The translations under genes were made by a program, and so were the position numbers. A stretch of DNA of 13,009 bases, from positions 1 through 13,009 of the forward strand of contig DAHVAA010000022.1 in assembly GCA_027314845.1 (NCBI GenBank). Reading direction: 5' to 3'. The notes beneath the pieces were generated by a model. That model saw nothing but the letters and a program-made list of their open reading frames with translations. It did not search any database and was not told where the DNA came from. This document shows positions 5,536-12,749 of the stretch, piece by piece. Source of the DNA: Thermoplasmata archaeon. Lineage in GTDB: Archaea > Thermoplasmatota > Thermoplasmata > UBA184. Every line of letters begins with the position of its first letter. Positions within the stretch are counted from its first letter, which is position 1.

Positions 5536-8378
5536 GAGCGGCGGCGGCGCACGACGGCCAGTGCGGGCCTCAGATGTGGGGCCAGGAAACGACCGGTGTG
5601 CGACGCCGAGGTCCGCGCCACCTCTTCGGGGGTCCCGGCGGCGATCACCCGACCGCCCGCGTCGCCGCCTTCCGGGCCGAGGTCGATGAGCCAGTCGGCC
5701 GACTTCAGCACGTCGAGATTGTGCTCGATCACGACGACCGAGTTCCCGCCGGCGCGCAGCCGGAAGAGTACCTGGAGCAGCCGGTCCACATCGGCGAAGT
5801 GGAGCCCCGTCGTGGGCTCGTCCAGGAGGTACAGGGTCTTGCCGGTCGGTGGCTTCGCGAGCTCGAAGGCGATCTTGATCCGCTGGGCCTCGCCTCCCGA
5901 GAGCGTGGTCGCGCTCTGTCCGAGCCGAATGTAGCCGAGCCCTACGTCGCGCAAGAGCGCGAGCCGGCTCGCGATCCGCCGCTGGTTCGAAAAGAAGCCG
6001 AGCGCCTCCTCGACCGTCATGTCGAGAACGTCGGCGATCGTCTTTCCCTTGAACGTGACCTCGAGGGTCTCCGCGTTGAAGCGGCGGCCGCGGCACTCCT
6101 CGCACGTCACGTAGACGTCGGGAAGGAAATGCATCTCGTAGCGGAGCACCCCGTCCCCTTCGCACGCCTCGCAGCGGCCGCCCGCGACGTTGAAGCTGAA
6201 CCGGCCGGGCGCGAACCCCCGCGCCTTGGCCTCCGGGAGGCTCGCGAACAGCTCGCGCACCGGGGTCATGATCCCCGTGTAGGTCGCGGGATTGGACCGC
6301 GGCGTGCGGCCGATCGGCGACTGGTCGATGAAGAGCGCCCGGTCGACCTGGTCGATCCCCTCGATGTAGTCGTGGCGCCCCGGGGTCGCGCGGCCGACAC
6401 CGAGGTGACGCTGGACCGCCTTGTACAGGATCTCCTCGAGGACCGTCGACTTTCCGCTCCCCGAGACGCCCGATAGCGCGACGAACAGGCCGAGCGGCAG
6501 GCGAATGTCGTCCCCCTTCAGGTTTCGCTCGCGGGGCCCGTGGATGGTCAGGAACCGCTGGCCCGGCCGCGCGCGCTGCTCGGGGACCGGTATCGTGCGA
6601 CGGCCGGAGAGGAACTCCGCGGTGAGCGAACGCGGCGCGCCACCGATGCGAGCGGGCGGGCCGGAATAGAGGACCTCGCCGCCATGGACCCCGGCGCCCG
6701 GTCCGAGGTCGACCAGCCAGTCGGACTCGCACATCGTCATCTCATCGTGCTCGACCACGAGCAACGTGTTCCCGACGTCGCGCAGGGCCTTCAGGGTCGA
6801 GAGCAGCCGCGCGTGGTCGCGGGGGTGCAGCCCGATCGACGGCTCGTCCAGGATGTAGAGGACTCCGACGAGCCCCGAGCCGATCTGGGTGGCGAGCGCG
6901 ATCCGCTCCGACTCCCCGCCCGAGAGCGTTCCCGAGCCGCGGTCGAGCGTCAGGTAGGTGAGCCCGACGTTTTCGAGAAAGCCGATGCGCGCGCGGATCT
7001 CCTTGACGACCTGGCCGCCGATCTGCTCGTCGCGTTCGAGGAGCTTCAGCGAACGGAAGAACCTCGCCGCGTCCGTGACGGTCATCGCGGCGACGTCGGC
7101 GATCGAGCAGCCCTCGACCGTCACCGCGAGGCTCGCCGGCTTCAACCGCCGTCCCCGGCACGAACGGCACGGCACGAACGACATGAACCCGAGGTAGTAC
7201 TCCTTCGCCCCCTCGCTCTTCGTGGCCTTCCATCGCCGCTCGATCGCGTTGACGAGACCCTCTCGCAGCCATCCGGAGCCCCACCACCATTCCGCCGCGC
7301 CTCCGGCGGGCCCCCCGACCTCCCGGCTGGAGCCGTACATCATCGCCTTCCAGCCTTCGGCGCTCAGCTCGCGGACGGGCCGGCGGGGGTCGTAGCCGAA
7401 CGCCTTGCCGAACCGCGCGAGCGAGCCGGCGCTCGGCGTGAGCCCCCAGACGGCGATCGACTTGCCGAGCGGTTTCTCCTTGTCCGGGATGATCCGGTCG
7501 GGCTCGGCGTGAAGCGTGGCACCGATCCCGAGACACTCGGGACAGGCGCCCATCGGGTTGTTGAACGAGAACATCCGGGGGGTGAGCTCCTCGACCGAAA
7601 ACCCGCACGTCGGGCAGGCGCGGCGGCTCGAGAACGTCTCGCGAACGTTCCCGGGCCGGCGCAGCACGACGAGCCCGTCGCCCAGCTCGCGGGCAAGCGC
7701 GAGGGACTCCGCAAGCCGGCTCGCTTCCGCTTCCCCCACCTCGAGGCTGTCGACCACCACCTCGATGGTGTGCTTCTTGTTCTTCTCCAGCCGCACCTCG
7801 GCACCGGGCAGGCGGACCTCGACCCCGTCGACCACGTACCGCCGATACCCCGACTTCCGCAGGCGCTCGAGCACGTCCCGATGCTCGCCCTTCTTGCCTC
7901 GGACGACCGGGGCGAGGAGGTCGACCCTCTCGTCGCGGGCTCGAGCTCCGATCGCCTCGGCGATACGGTCGATCGACTGGGGCGCGATCTCCTCTCCGTC
8001 GTTCGGGCAGTGGGCGACGCCGATGCGAGCGAACAACAGCCGCAGGTAGTCGTAGATCTCCGTCACGGTACCCACGGTCGACCGGGGGTTGCGGCTCCCC
8101 GAGCGCTGCTCGATCGCAATGGACGGCGAGAGGCCCTCGATCGCGTCGACGTCCGGCTTGTCCAGCTGGCCGAGGAACTGGCGCGCGTAGGAAGAGAGGC
8201 TCTCGATGTAGCGACGCTGGCCCTCCGCGTAGAGCGTGTCGAAGGCCAGGGACGACTTGCCCGAGCCGCTCACCCCCGTAATGACGATGAACTTCCCTCG
8301 GGGAAGTTCGAGGCTGACGTTCTTCAGGTTGTGCTGGCGGGCGCCGCGGATGCGGATAACCTCGGACGGTTCGGGCAT
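5532..8378 (-). CDS. uvrA: Excinuclease ABC subunit A
   Basis: 948 aa, full length for the family. UvrA is a dimeric DNA-binding ABC ATPase that finds lesions and loads UvrB. Seen: Walker A GVSGSGKS at 35-42 and 637-644; LSGGE signatures at 485-489 and 826-830; Walker B YILDEP and YLLDEP, each followed by GLH; zinc modules C255/C258/C279/C282 and C736/C739/C759/C762; a further CRSC at 404-407. All nucleotide-binding motifs look intact. GGAGGAG stands before the ATG at 8378, so this internal operon gene uses a Shine-Dalgarno, unlike the leaderless first gene. The gap to the upstream amidohydrolase gene is 17 bp, and uvrC follows with an ATGA overlap. uvrABC is patchy in archaea and generally viewed as acquired from bacteria; uvrB is not in this window. 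Confidence 0.98.
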   Translation of the reverse strand: MPEPSEVIRIRGARQHNLKNVSLELPRGKFIVITGVSGSGKSSLAFDTLYAEGQRRYIESLSSYARQFLGQLDKPDVDAIEGLSPSIAIEQRSGSRNPRSTVGTVTEIYDYLRLLFARIGVAHCPNDGEEIAPQSIDRIAEAIGARARDERVDLLAPVVRGKKGEHRDVLERLRKSGYRRYVVDGVEVRLPGAEVRLEKNKKHTIEVVVDSLEVGEAEASRLAESLALARELGDGLVVLRRPGNVRETFSSRRACPTCGFSVEELTPRMFSFNNPMGACPECLGIGATLHAEPDRIIPDKEKPLGKSIAVWGLTPSAGSLARFGKAFGYDPRRPVRELSAEGWKAMMYGSSREVGGPAGGAAEWWWGSGWLREGLVNAIERRWKATKSEGAKEYYLGFMSFVPCRSCRGRRLKPASLAVTVEGCSIADVAAMTVTDAARFFRSLKLLERDEQIGGQVVKEIRARIGFLENVGLTYLTLDRGSGTLSGGESERIALATQIGSGLVGVLYILDEPSIGLHPRDHARLLSTLKALRDVGNTLLVVEHDEMTMCESDWLVDLGPGAGVHGGEVLYSGPPARIGGAPRSLTAEFLSGRRTIPVPEQRARPGQRFLTIHGPRERNLKGDDIRLPLGLFVALSGVSGSGKSTVLEEILYKAVQRHLGVGRATPGRHDYIEGIDQVDRALFIDQSPIGRTPRSNPATYTGIMTPVRELFASLPEAKARGFAPGRFSFNVAGGRCEACEGDGVLRYEMHFLPDVYVTCEECRGRRFNAETLEVTFKGKTIADVLDMTVEEALGFFSNQRRIASRLALLRDVGLGYIRLGQSATTLSGGEAQRIKIAFELAKPPTGKTLYLLDEPTTGLHFADVDRLLQVLFRLRAGGNSVVVIEHNLDVLKSADWLIDLGPEGGDAGGRVIAAGTPEEVARTSASHTGRFLAPHLRPALAVVRRRRS

Positions 8379-8395
8379 CGCTCCTCCGGTCGGGC

Positions 8396-9121
8396 TCAGG
8401 CGGGCAGGAGCGCGCGCACCGTCTCAGTGAGCCGGTCGAGGACGTGGGCCTGGACCCGCGCCCCCAGCTCGCGCGAGGCCGGTCGGGTATCGCCCATGAC
8501 GCTCTCGGGCCACTCGGTCGGGGTCGGCGAGCCCGGTACGAACGGGCTGTGATGGTTTGCGACCACGGGGCGTTCGTCCGTGACCGTCTCCGGGGCGAGC
8601 GCCAGCACGCGCGAGGTCTCGAGGAGCCCCGCGTGGCCGTCGGTAGGCGGCGACTCCTTCCCCCGCAGCTCGTAGACGAAGTCGTAGTCGGAGAGGACGA
8701 CGATCCGTGCCTCGGGATGCGACCGGGCCACGTGGTCGGCCGCTTCCCGAAGCGCGGCCATATGGCCGCGCTCGGCGTGGCCCGACAGGACGAGCAGGCG
8801 ACGGACCCCGGAGCGAGCGAGCTCCGCCAAGATGCCCGCGACGTGCGTCTCGAGCTCGGCCATGGAGAGGGAAACCGTCCCCGGGAAGCGGCGAGCCCCG
8901 GGAGCGGAACCGTAGGCGACCGACGGGGCGACGAGCCCGTCAACCCGCTCGGCGAGGGCGAGGGCGGTCGCCTCCGCCTGGATCTGGTCGGAACCGAGCG
9001 GGAGGTGCGGCCCGTGCGCCTCGAGCGCACCGACCGGGAGGATCACGAGCGGGTTCGTGGCGAGCCGGCGCTCAAACGCCCGCGAGCTGATCTCGAGCAG
9101 GCGACGCTGGGACTCTCCCAT
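8396..9121 (-). CDS. Creatininase-family metal-dependent amidohydrolase
   Basis: 241 aa. The family hydrolyses C-N bonds with two metal ions; archaeal relatives include the ArfB deformylase of riboflavin/F420 biosynthesis, and others are creatininase or MftE peptidase. Seen: LPVGALEAHGPHLPLGSD at 28-45 gives metal ligands E34, H36 and D45; SGHAERGHM at 113-121 gives H115 and, by position, E117 (as His120 and Glu122 in Pseudomonas creatininase); HAGLLETS at 163-170 is the usual late motif with E168. The GHAE form, instead of the common NGHGGN, makes the substrate hard to name; ArfB is a possibility only. The ATG at 9121 is supported by a textbook TATA box 27 bp upstream and no Shine-Dalgarno (leaderless). 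It is probably first in a transcript with uvrA and uvrC, although no functional link to repair is evident. Confidence 0.88.
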   Translation of the reverse strand: MGESQRRLLEISSRAFERRLATNPLVILPVGALEAHGPHLPLGSDQIQAEATALALAERVDGLVAPSVAYGSAPGARRFPGTVSLSMAELETHVAGILAELARSGVRRLLVLSGHAERGHMAALREAADHVARSHPEARIVVLSDYDFVYELRGKESPPTDGHAGLLETSRVLALAPETVTDERPVVANHHSPFVPGSPTPTEWPESVMGDTRPASRELGARVQAHVLDRLTETVRALLPA

Positions 9122-9144
9122 GGGCGAAAAATCACGGGTCGAAG

Positions 9145-9152
9145 ATATTTAA
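9145..9152 (-). promoter_or_regulatory. TATA box of the amidohydrolase-uvrA-uvrC transcript
   Basis: The minus strand reads TTAAATAT, centred about 27 bp upstream of the ATG at 9121, in otherwise GC-rich DNA. This is the ideal archaeal spacing for a leaderless mRNA beginning at or next to the start codon. It lies in the 123-bp gap after topA, which also holds an imperfect hairpin (CGGGAA near 9168 with TTCCCCG near 9180). No T-tract marks a topA terminator. Confidence 0.75.
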
Positions 9153-9244
9153 CGCGGGCCGGGGGGCCGGGAAACGGTGTTCCCCGGGCGCGGAGGAGGG
9201 ACGCTCTTAGGTCGTCGCGGCCTTTTCGTCAGTTTCGCCGGCGA

Positions 9245-11746
9245 CTACGGCGAGGTCGGCTCCGTACCGGCCGCCGCGGTGGAACTGGGGCCCGGCGCCA
9301 CCTTCTTCCGGCGTCGGGGGGACGGGACCGATTCCTCCGGCCCGGGCGCGATCGCCGGTGGAGTGGAGGACGCGGCTTCGGCCGGAGGGCGGGCCTTGCG
9401 TTTCGGGGCCGCCTTGCGGGGCCGCTTCGCGGGAGCTTTCGCGGCGGCCTCCTTGACCTCCTTCACCTCCTTCACCCGGGTCGGGCAGGCCGGATTGATG
9501 CACAGGGTCCAGGGGGGTCGGCCCGCCTCGATCGCGGTCACGACCGGAGCGCGGCAGACCGGGCACGGCGGCTGGTCCTTCTCGAGCTTGCCCCGCTGGG
9601 GAAGGGGATAGGTGACCCGGCAGGTGGGATAGCCCGAGCAGCCGACGAACCGCTTGCCGGCGAAGGAGTATCGGATATGGAGCGGGCTCCCGCAGCTCGG
9701 GCATACCCCGATGCGGAACGCCTTGTGATGCTCCGCGCACTCCGGATTGATGCAGTAGAGGTCGGGTCGCTGGCCGCGGAAGACGATCTTCACCCTCGGC
9801 ACCTTGCAGGTGCCGCAGAGGAACTCGGGGGCCGGCTCGATAAAGCCGGCCGACGGGAGCGCGTAGGTAGCGGTGCACGATGCCGGATTGTTGACGCACT
9901 GGACCCACCGGGCTCCCCGCGGGCTACGGGCGAGACGGAGCGCGCCGCCGCACTTCACGCACGGGCCGACGAAGTGTTGCTTGTCCAGCGCCCCGGTCAG
10001 CGTCTCCTTCACCCCCACCTGGTTCGCGACCAGGAGCTGATGGGCCTCCCGCAGCATCTCGCGGGATTCGGCCAGGACCTCGGTCTTCGGTTTCTTCGAT
10101 TCGGCGACCCGGCCCATGTCCTCTTCGAGGCGGTGGGTCATCTCGGGGCGCGTGATCAGGGGGGCGTGCGCCCGCAGGGCCTCGGTGACCGCGATCCCCG
10201 TGGACGTCGGCTCGAGCTGTCGCTGCGTGACGTAGCGCCGGTCGAACAGCTTCTGGAGCACGTCATGGCGGGTGCTCTTGGTCCCGAGCCCGAGCCGCTC
10301 CATCTCCTGGATGAGCGAGCCTTGCGTGTACCGGCGGGGCGGGCGGGTCTGCTCCTCGACGAGCTTGACCTCGCGGACCGCGACCGTTTCACCGACCGTG
10401 AGGACCGGCATCGGCACGTCCTCGGGCTGGGAGTACGGGTAGACCCGGTACCATCCGGGGTCGGTCACCCGGTGGCCCTTCCCCTCGAACCGCTCCCCCC
10501 GGACCTCGACCGCGGTGGTCCGCGCCCATCCGGTCGCATCCGGGGCGAGCGTAGCGAGGAAGCGCCGGACGACCAGCTCGTAGACCCGCGCGTGGTCGGG
10601 TCGGAGCTTCTTCGGGTCGACCGCTCCGGTCGGGTAGATCGGCGGGTGGTCGGTCGTCTCGGTGCGACCCCGGGTCGGTCGGAAGGAGGGCTGGGCGAGG
10701 ACGAACTCCGCCGCCTCGGCGAACGGACCGTCGCGGAACTTCTCGGCGAGCGAGCGCAGTCCGAGGCCGCGCGGGTAAACGGTGTTGTCCGTGCGGGGGT
10801 AGCTGATGAGTCCCTGGGTGTAGAGGTCCTCGGCGATCCGCATCACGGTCGCGGCCCCGAGGCCGAGCCGCGTCGCCTCGGCGACGAAGAGCGTGGTCGA
10901 GAACGGCACGGGGGGACGTCGTCGGGTCGCTTCCTCGGAGAATTCGCGCACCACCCCGTCCGTCGCGTCCTTCACCCGTTGGTGGACCCGCTCGGCGTCG
11001 TCCTTCTTCTCCCAGATCCCGTGCGCGTGAGCGAGGTGGAACGTCTCCTCCCCCTTCGCCCCGGTCGCGACCTGCTCGTAGAACGGCGTGGGCGTGAACT
11101 CCTTGATCGTCTGGTCGCGCTCGACCAGCAGCGCGAGGGTCGGCGTCTGGACCCGGCCGGCGGAGAGGAAGCTGCGCCCCCGCTGGCCCGCCGTGAGCGA
11201 GAGGTACCGGGTCAGGAGGGCGCCCCAGACGAGGTCGATCTCCTGCCGCGCCTCGGCGGCCTCCGCCAGGGCGCGGTCGAGGTGTTCGAGGTGCAGGAAG
11301 CTCTGCTCGATCGCCTCCCGGGTGAGGGCACTGTATCGGGCGCGGGCGACCTCGATGGTCGGGTGGACCTTCTGGAGCAGCTCGAGGCACTCGAGCCCGA
11401 TGAGCTCCCCCTCGCGGTCGAAGTCGGTCGCGATGATCACCCGGTCGAAACCCCGGACGATGTGTTGGAGGGTGGTCACGATCCCGGTCTCCGTGACGCG
11501 CTTGTGCGGGGGGGTGTCGATCAGGTCGGTGAGGTGCTCGAGCGACCACTCGGCGAGCTCCCGAGGGTAATCGAGCTCCACGATGTGCCCGCGGAGACCG
11601 ACGACCGCGAACGGCCCTTCCGGGCGTTCGAACTCGAAGACCGGCGTCCCCTCGATACGGGAGCGCTTCATCCGACCGTCCGAGAGGACGATCGCGATGC
11701 GCAGCGCCGTGTTGAACTTCTCCGCGATGACGAGCGATCGGGTCAC
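9245..11746 (-). CDS. topA: Archaeal DNA topoisomerase I (type IA) with C-terminal zinc fingers and a basic tail
   Basis: 833 aa. Type IA topoisomerases relax negatively supercoiled DNA by passing a strand through a transient single-strand break. Seen: Toprim domain (LVIAEK at 5-10, ATDFDREGELIG at 106-117 with the DxDxE metal residues); active-site Y316 in LISYPRTD; core motifs SAGRVQTPTLALL (195-207) and MERLGLGTKSTRHDVL (482-497). Four zinc-finger-like modules follow at roughly 596-624, 644-670, 682-709 and 728-754, each with two Cys pairs. A Lys/Ala/Pro-rich tail from about 757 begins with a KEV repeat. The N-terminal layout (KRSRIEGTPVFEF, VVGLRGHIVELDYP) fits euryarchaeal topoisomerase I rather than reverse gyrase, as no helicase domain is present. 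The start is GTG at 11746, with a TATA box 30 bp upstream implying a leader of only a few bases. Confidence 0.95.
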   Translation of the reverse strand: MTRSLVIAEKFNTALRIAIVLSDGRMKRSRIEGTPVFEFERPEGPFAVVGLRGHIVELDYPRELAEWSLEHLTDLIDTPPHKRVTETGIVTTLQHIVRGFDRVIIATDFDREGELIGLECLELLQKVHPTIEVARARYSALTREAIEQSFLHLEHLDRALAEAAEARQEIDLVWGALLTRYLSLTAGQRGRSFLSAGRVQTPTLALLVERDQTIKEFTPTPFYEQVATGAKGEETFHLAHAHGIWEKKDDAERVHQRVKDATDGVVREFSEEATRRRPPVPFSTTLFVAEATRLGLGAATVMRIAEDLYTQGLISYPRTDNTVYPRGLGLRSLAEKFRDGPFAEAAEFVLAQPSFRPTRGRTETTDHPPIYPTGAVDPKKLRPDHARVYELVVRRFLATLAPDATGWARTTAVEVRGERFEGKGHRVTDPGWYRVYPYSQPEDVPMPVLTVGETVAVREVKLVEEQTRPPRRYTQGSLIQEMERLGLGTKSTRHDVLQKLFDRRYVTQRQLEPTSTGIAVTEALRAHAPLITRPEMTHRLEEDMGRVAESKKPKTEVLAESREMLREAHQLLVANQVGVKETLTGALDKQHFVGPCVKCGGALRLARSPRGARWVQCVNNPASCTATYALPSAGFIEPAPEFLCGTCKVPRVKIVFRGQRPDLYCINPECAEHHKAFRIGVCPSCGSPLHIRYSFAGKRFVGCSGYPTCRVTYPLPQRGKLEKDQPPCPVCRAPVVTAIEAGRPPWTLCINPACPTRVKEVKEVKEAAAKAPAKRPRKAAPKRKARPPAEAASSTPPAIAPGPEESVPSPRRRKKVAPGPSSTAAAGTEPTSP
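9448..9474. repeat. Three tandem 9-bp units inside topA
   Basis: CCTCCTTGA, CCTCCTTCA, CCTCCTTCA on the plus strand encode the KEVKEVKE stretch at the start of TopA's basic tail. Units are in frame, so copy-number change would lengthen or shorten the tail without breaking the protein. Confidence 0.7.
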
Positions 11747-11772
11747 GACTCCCTTAGCAGGCGGCGCGCGGT

Positions 11773-11780
11773 AGATAAAC
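11773..11780 (-). promoter_or_regulatory. TATA box of topA
   Basis: The minus strand reads TTTATCTA, centred 30 bp upstream of the GTG at 11746, giving a predicted start about 4 bases before the codon. The 130 or so bases between this box and the tRNA promoter (to 11917) are extremely GC-rich, and I see no gene in them. Confidence 0.65.
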
Positions 11781-11917
11781 TGCCGGGACCGGCGGGCGTC
11801 GTCCGGCCGCTCGAACGTGGGCGCGCGCGTTCGGCCACGGGGGTCCGACGGCCTCGCGCGTCCGGGCGCGGACCCGCGCCGCGCCCGGCGCGTTCGACCG
11901 CGGCCCTCCCCTCATCC

Positions 11918-11925
11918 TTTATACA
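11918..11925 (+). promoter_or_regulatory. TATA box of tRNA-Phe
   Basis: TTTATACA is centred about 28 bp before the mature tRNA 5' end at 11950, the normal archaeal arrangement, giving a 5' leader of only 2-3 bases for RNase P to remove. Confidence 0.75.
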
Positions 11926-11949
11926 TCGCCACCGGTCGGGGTCGCCGGC

Positions 11950-12023
11950 GCCGCGGTAACTCAGTTTGGGAGAGTGCAAGACTGAAGATCTTGAAGCCGC
12001 CGGTTCAAGCCCGGCCCGCGGCA
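11950..12023 (+). tRNA. tRNA-Phe (anticodon GAA)
   Basis: Full cloverleaf, 74 nt. Acceptor GCCGCGG pairs with CCGCGGC (12016-12022), then discriminator A 12023. D stem ACTC/GAGT with loop AGTTTGGGA; anticodon stem CAAGA/TCTTG with loop CTGAAGA, anticodon GAA at 11984-11986; variable region AAGCC; T stem GCCGG/CCGGC with loop TTCAAGC. All stems are perfect Watson-Crick. No intron is present, and CCA is not encoded (TCC follows). It decodes UUC/UUU. It converges with the cupredoxin gene, whose stop lies 65 bp away; no T-rich terminator is evident. Confidence 0.97.
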
Positions 12024-12088
12024 TCCTGACGGTCCCGCCCGCCCTCTCGGCAGCGCGGGGCCGTCCCTCGACTCATTCCGCCCGTTCG

Positions 12089-12631
12089 TTAGAACACCGT
12101 CATCGTGCCGGCCATGTAGCCGACCTCGCCCATCGGCACGCCCGTGAACCCGTCGGCGCCGCAGGGGTCAAGGCACATCCAGTTGAAGGCGCCCGTCTGG
12201 TTTAGCCAGAGGGTGAACGTGACGGTCGACTGGGCCGGGCTCAGGACGTTGATGTGCAGCGCGGGGATGGAGAAGGTGTGGGCCACCGCGGTCCAGCTGA
12301 CCTCGGAGACCGACGCGCTCCCGTTGATTGATTCCACGTTCCCCTGAGTGCCGGTCACGTTGCAGGCGCACCCCGGCCAGGCGGCGGGGAGGTCGTGATC
12401 GTTGATGGTGACGAGCACCTGGCCGCGCGGGACCGAGAAGTTGGCCGGCGAGTACTGCGGCATCCCGGTGCTCGCGTTGATCGCGATCGTCAGATTGAGG
12501 TAGCTCACCGTGGCGGGGACGACCGCGGCGGCCCCCTGGTTCCCTTCGGCCGCGACCGCAAAGCCCCCAACGAAGACCACCAGCACCGCGAGCACGAGTG
12601 CGACGGCTCCGAACCAGTCCGAATCCCGCAT
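12089..12631 (-). CDS. Membrane-anchored cupredoxin-domain protein, oxidase subunit II-like
   Basis: 180 aa. One N-terminal transmembrane segment or signal anchor (about residues 6-28) is followed by an extracytoplasmic domain carrying six N-glycosylation sequons (NLT, NAS, NFS, NVT, NGS, NQT). YSPANFSVPRG (60-70) and the C-terminal beta-sandwich resemble cupredoxins and the CuA domain of cytochrome oxidase subunit II. Possible copper ligands: H118 in AHTFSIP, C153 and C157 in CLDPCG, and M167 or M173 (GYMAGTM). The His normally four residues after the second Cys of a CuA site is Gly161, so a canonical CuA centre is not expected. C88 and C90 (GCACN) may pair or bind metal. It may carry electrons to or within a respiratory chain, but no oxidase genes are in view. 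The ATG at 12631 is the only sensible start; GATATC about 30 bp upstream could be its TATA box. Confidence 0.75.
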   Translation of the reverse strand: MRDSDWFGAVALVLAVLVVFVGGFAVAAEGNQGAAAVVPATVSYLNLTIAINASTGMPQYSPANFSVPRGQVLVTINDHDLPAAWPGCACNVTGTQGNVESINGSASVSEVSWTAVAHTFSIPALHINVLSPAQSTVTFTLWLNQTGAFNWMCLDPCGADGFTGVPMGEVGYMAGTMTVF

Positions 12632-12658
12632 GTTGGAGCTTCAGCGGGGGTACGGGGG

Positions 12659-12666
12659 TGATATCC
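12659..12666 (-). promoter_or_regulatory. Possible TATA box of the cupredoxin gene
   Basis: The minus strand reads GGATATCA, centred about 30 bp before the ATG at 12631. It is the only AT-rich hexamer in this stretch and sits immediately next to the inverted repeat at 12669-12690. It is a poor match to the consensus. Confidence 0.3.
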
Positions 12667-12668
12667 CC

Positions 12669-12690
12669 GGCGTCAAGCGGGGTTGACGCC
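12669..12690. promoter_or_regulatory. Perfect 8-bp inverted repeat, candidate operator
   Basis: GGCGTCAA, six bases (GCGGGG), then TTGACGCC: both arms match perfectly. It lies between the divergent cupredoxin gene and the gene running off the right edge, directly upstream of the cupredoxin TATA candidate. A dimeric winged-helix or similar regulator could bind here and control one or both genes; no regulator gene is visible in the window. Confidence 0.45.
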
Positions 12691-12716
12691 CGCCGCGGCC
12701 CGGGCCGGTCTCCGAA

Positions 12717-12725
12717 ACCTTTCTT
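12717..12725 (+). promoter_or_regulatory. Possible TATA box of the gene at the right edge
   Basis: The pyrimidine-rich stretch CCTTTCTTG is centred about 29 bp before ATG 12750. It is only a partial TATA match, but the spacing agrees with the other leaderless promoters in this window. Confidence 0.3.
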
Positions 12726-12749
12726 GCCCCCGAGACCTGCCGCGTAGGG

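Noticed and set aside
5536..6732. Upstream extension of the uvrC frame through the uvrA coding region
   Set aside because: The Arg/Pro-rich translation overlaps uvrA in another frame; UvrC similarity begins at the ATG at 5535, which overlaps the uvrA stop.
6540..8552. Long plus-strand open frame opposite uvrA
   Set aside because: Antisense to an intact uvrA with all motifs; its composition is that of a shadow frame in GC-rich DNA.
11780..11917. GC-rich stretch between topA and tRNA-Phe as a possible small RNA
   Set aside because: Short GC palindromes are expected by chance at this composition, and no promoter or conserved fold can be pointed to.
8444..11959. A 1171-codon open frame on the plus strand across topA and the amidohydrolase gene
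   Set aside because: It is antisense to clearly recognisable genes, is full of Arg/Gly/Asp/Leu typical of GC-rich shadow frames, and has no recognisable domain.
12032..12088. Possible small gene or terminator between tRNA-Phe and the cupredoxin gene
   Set aside because: No start with a ribosome site, no T-tract and no convincing hairpin.
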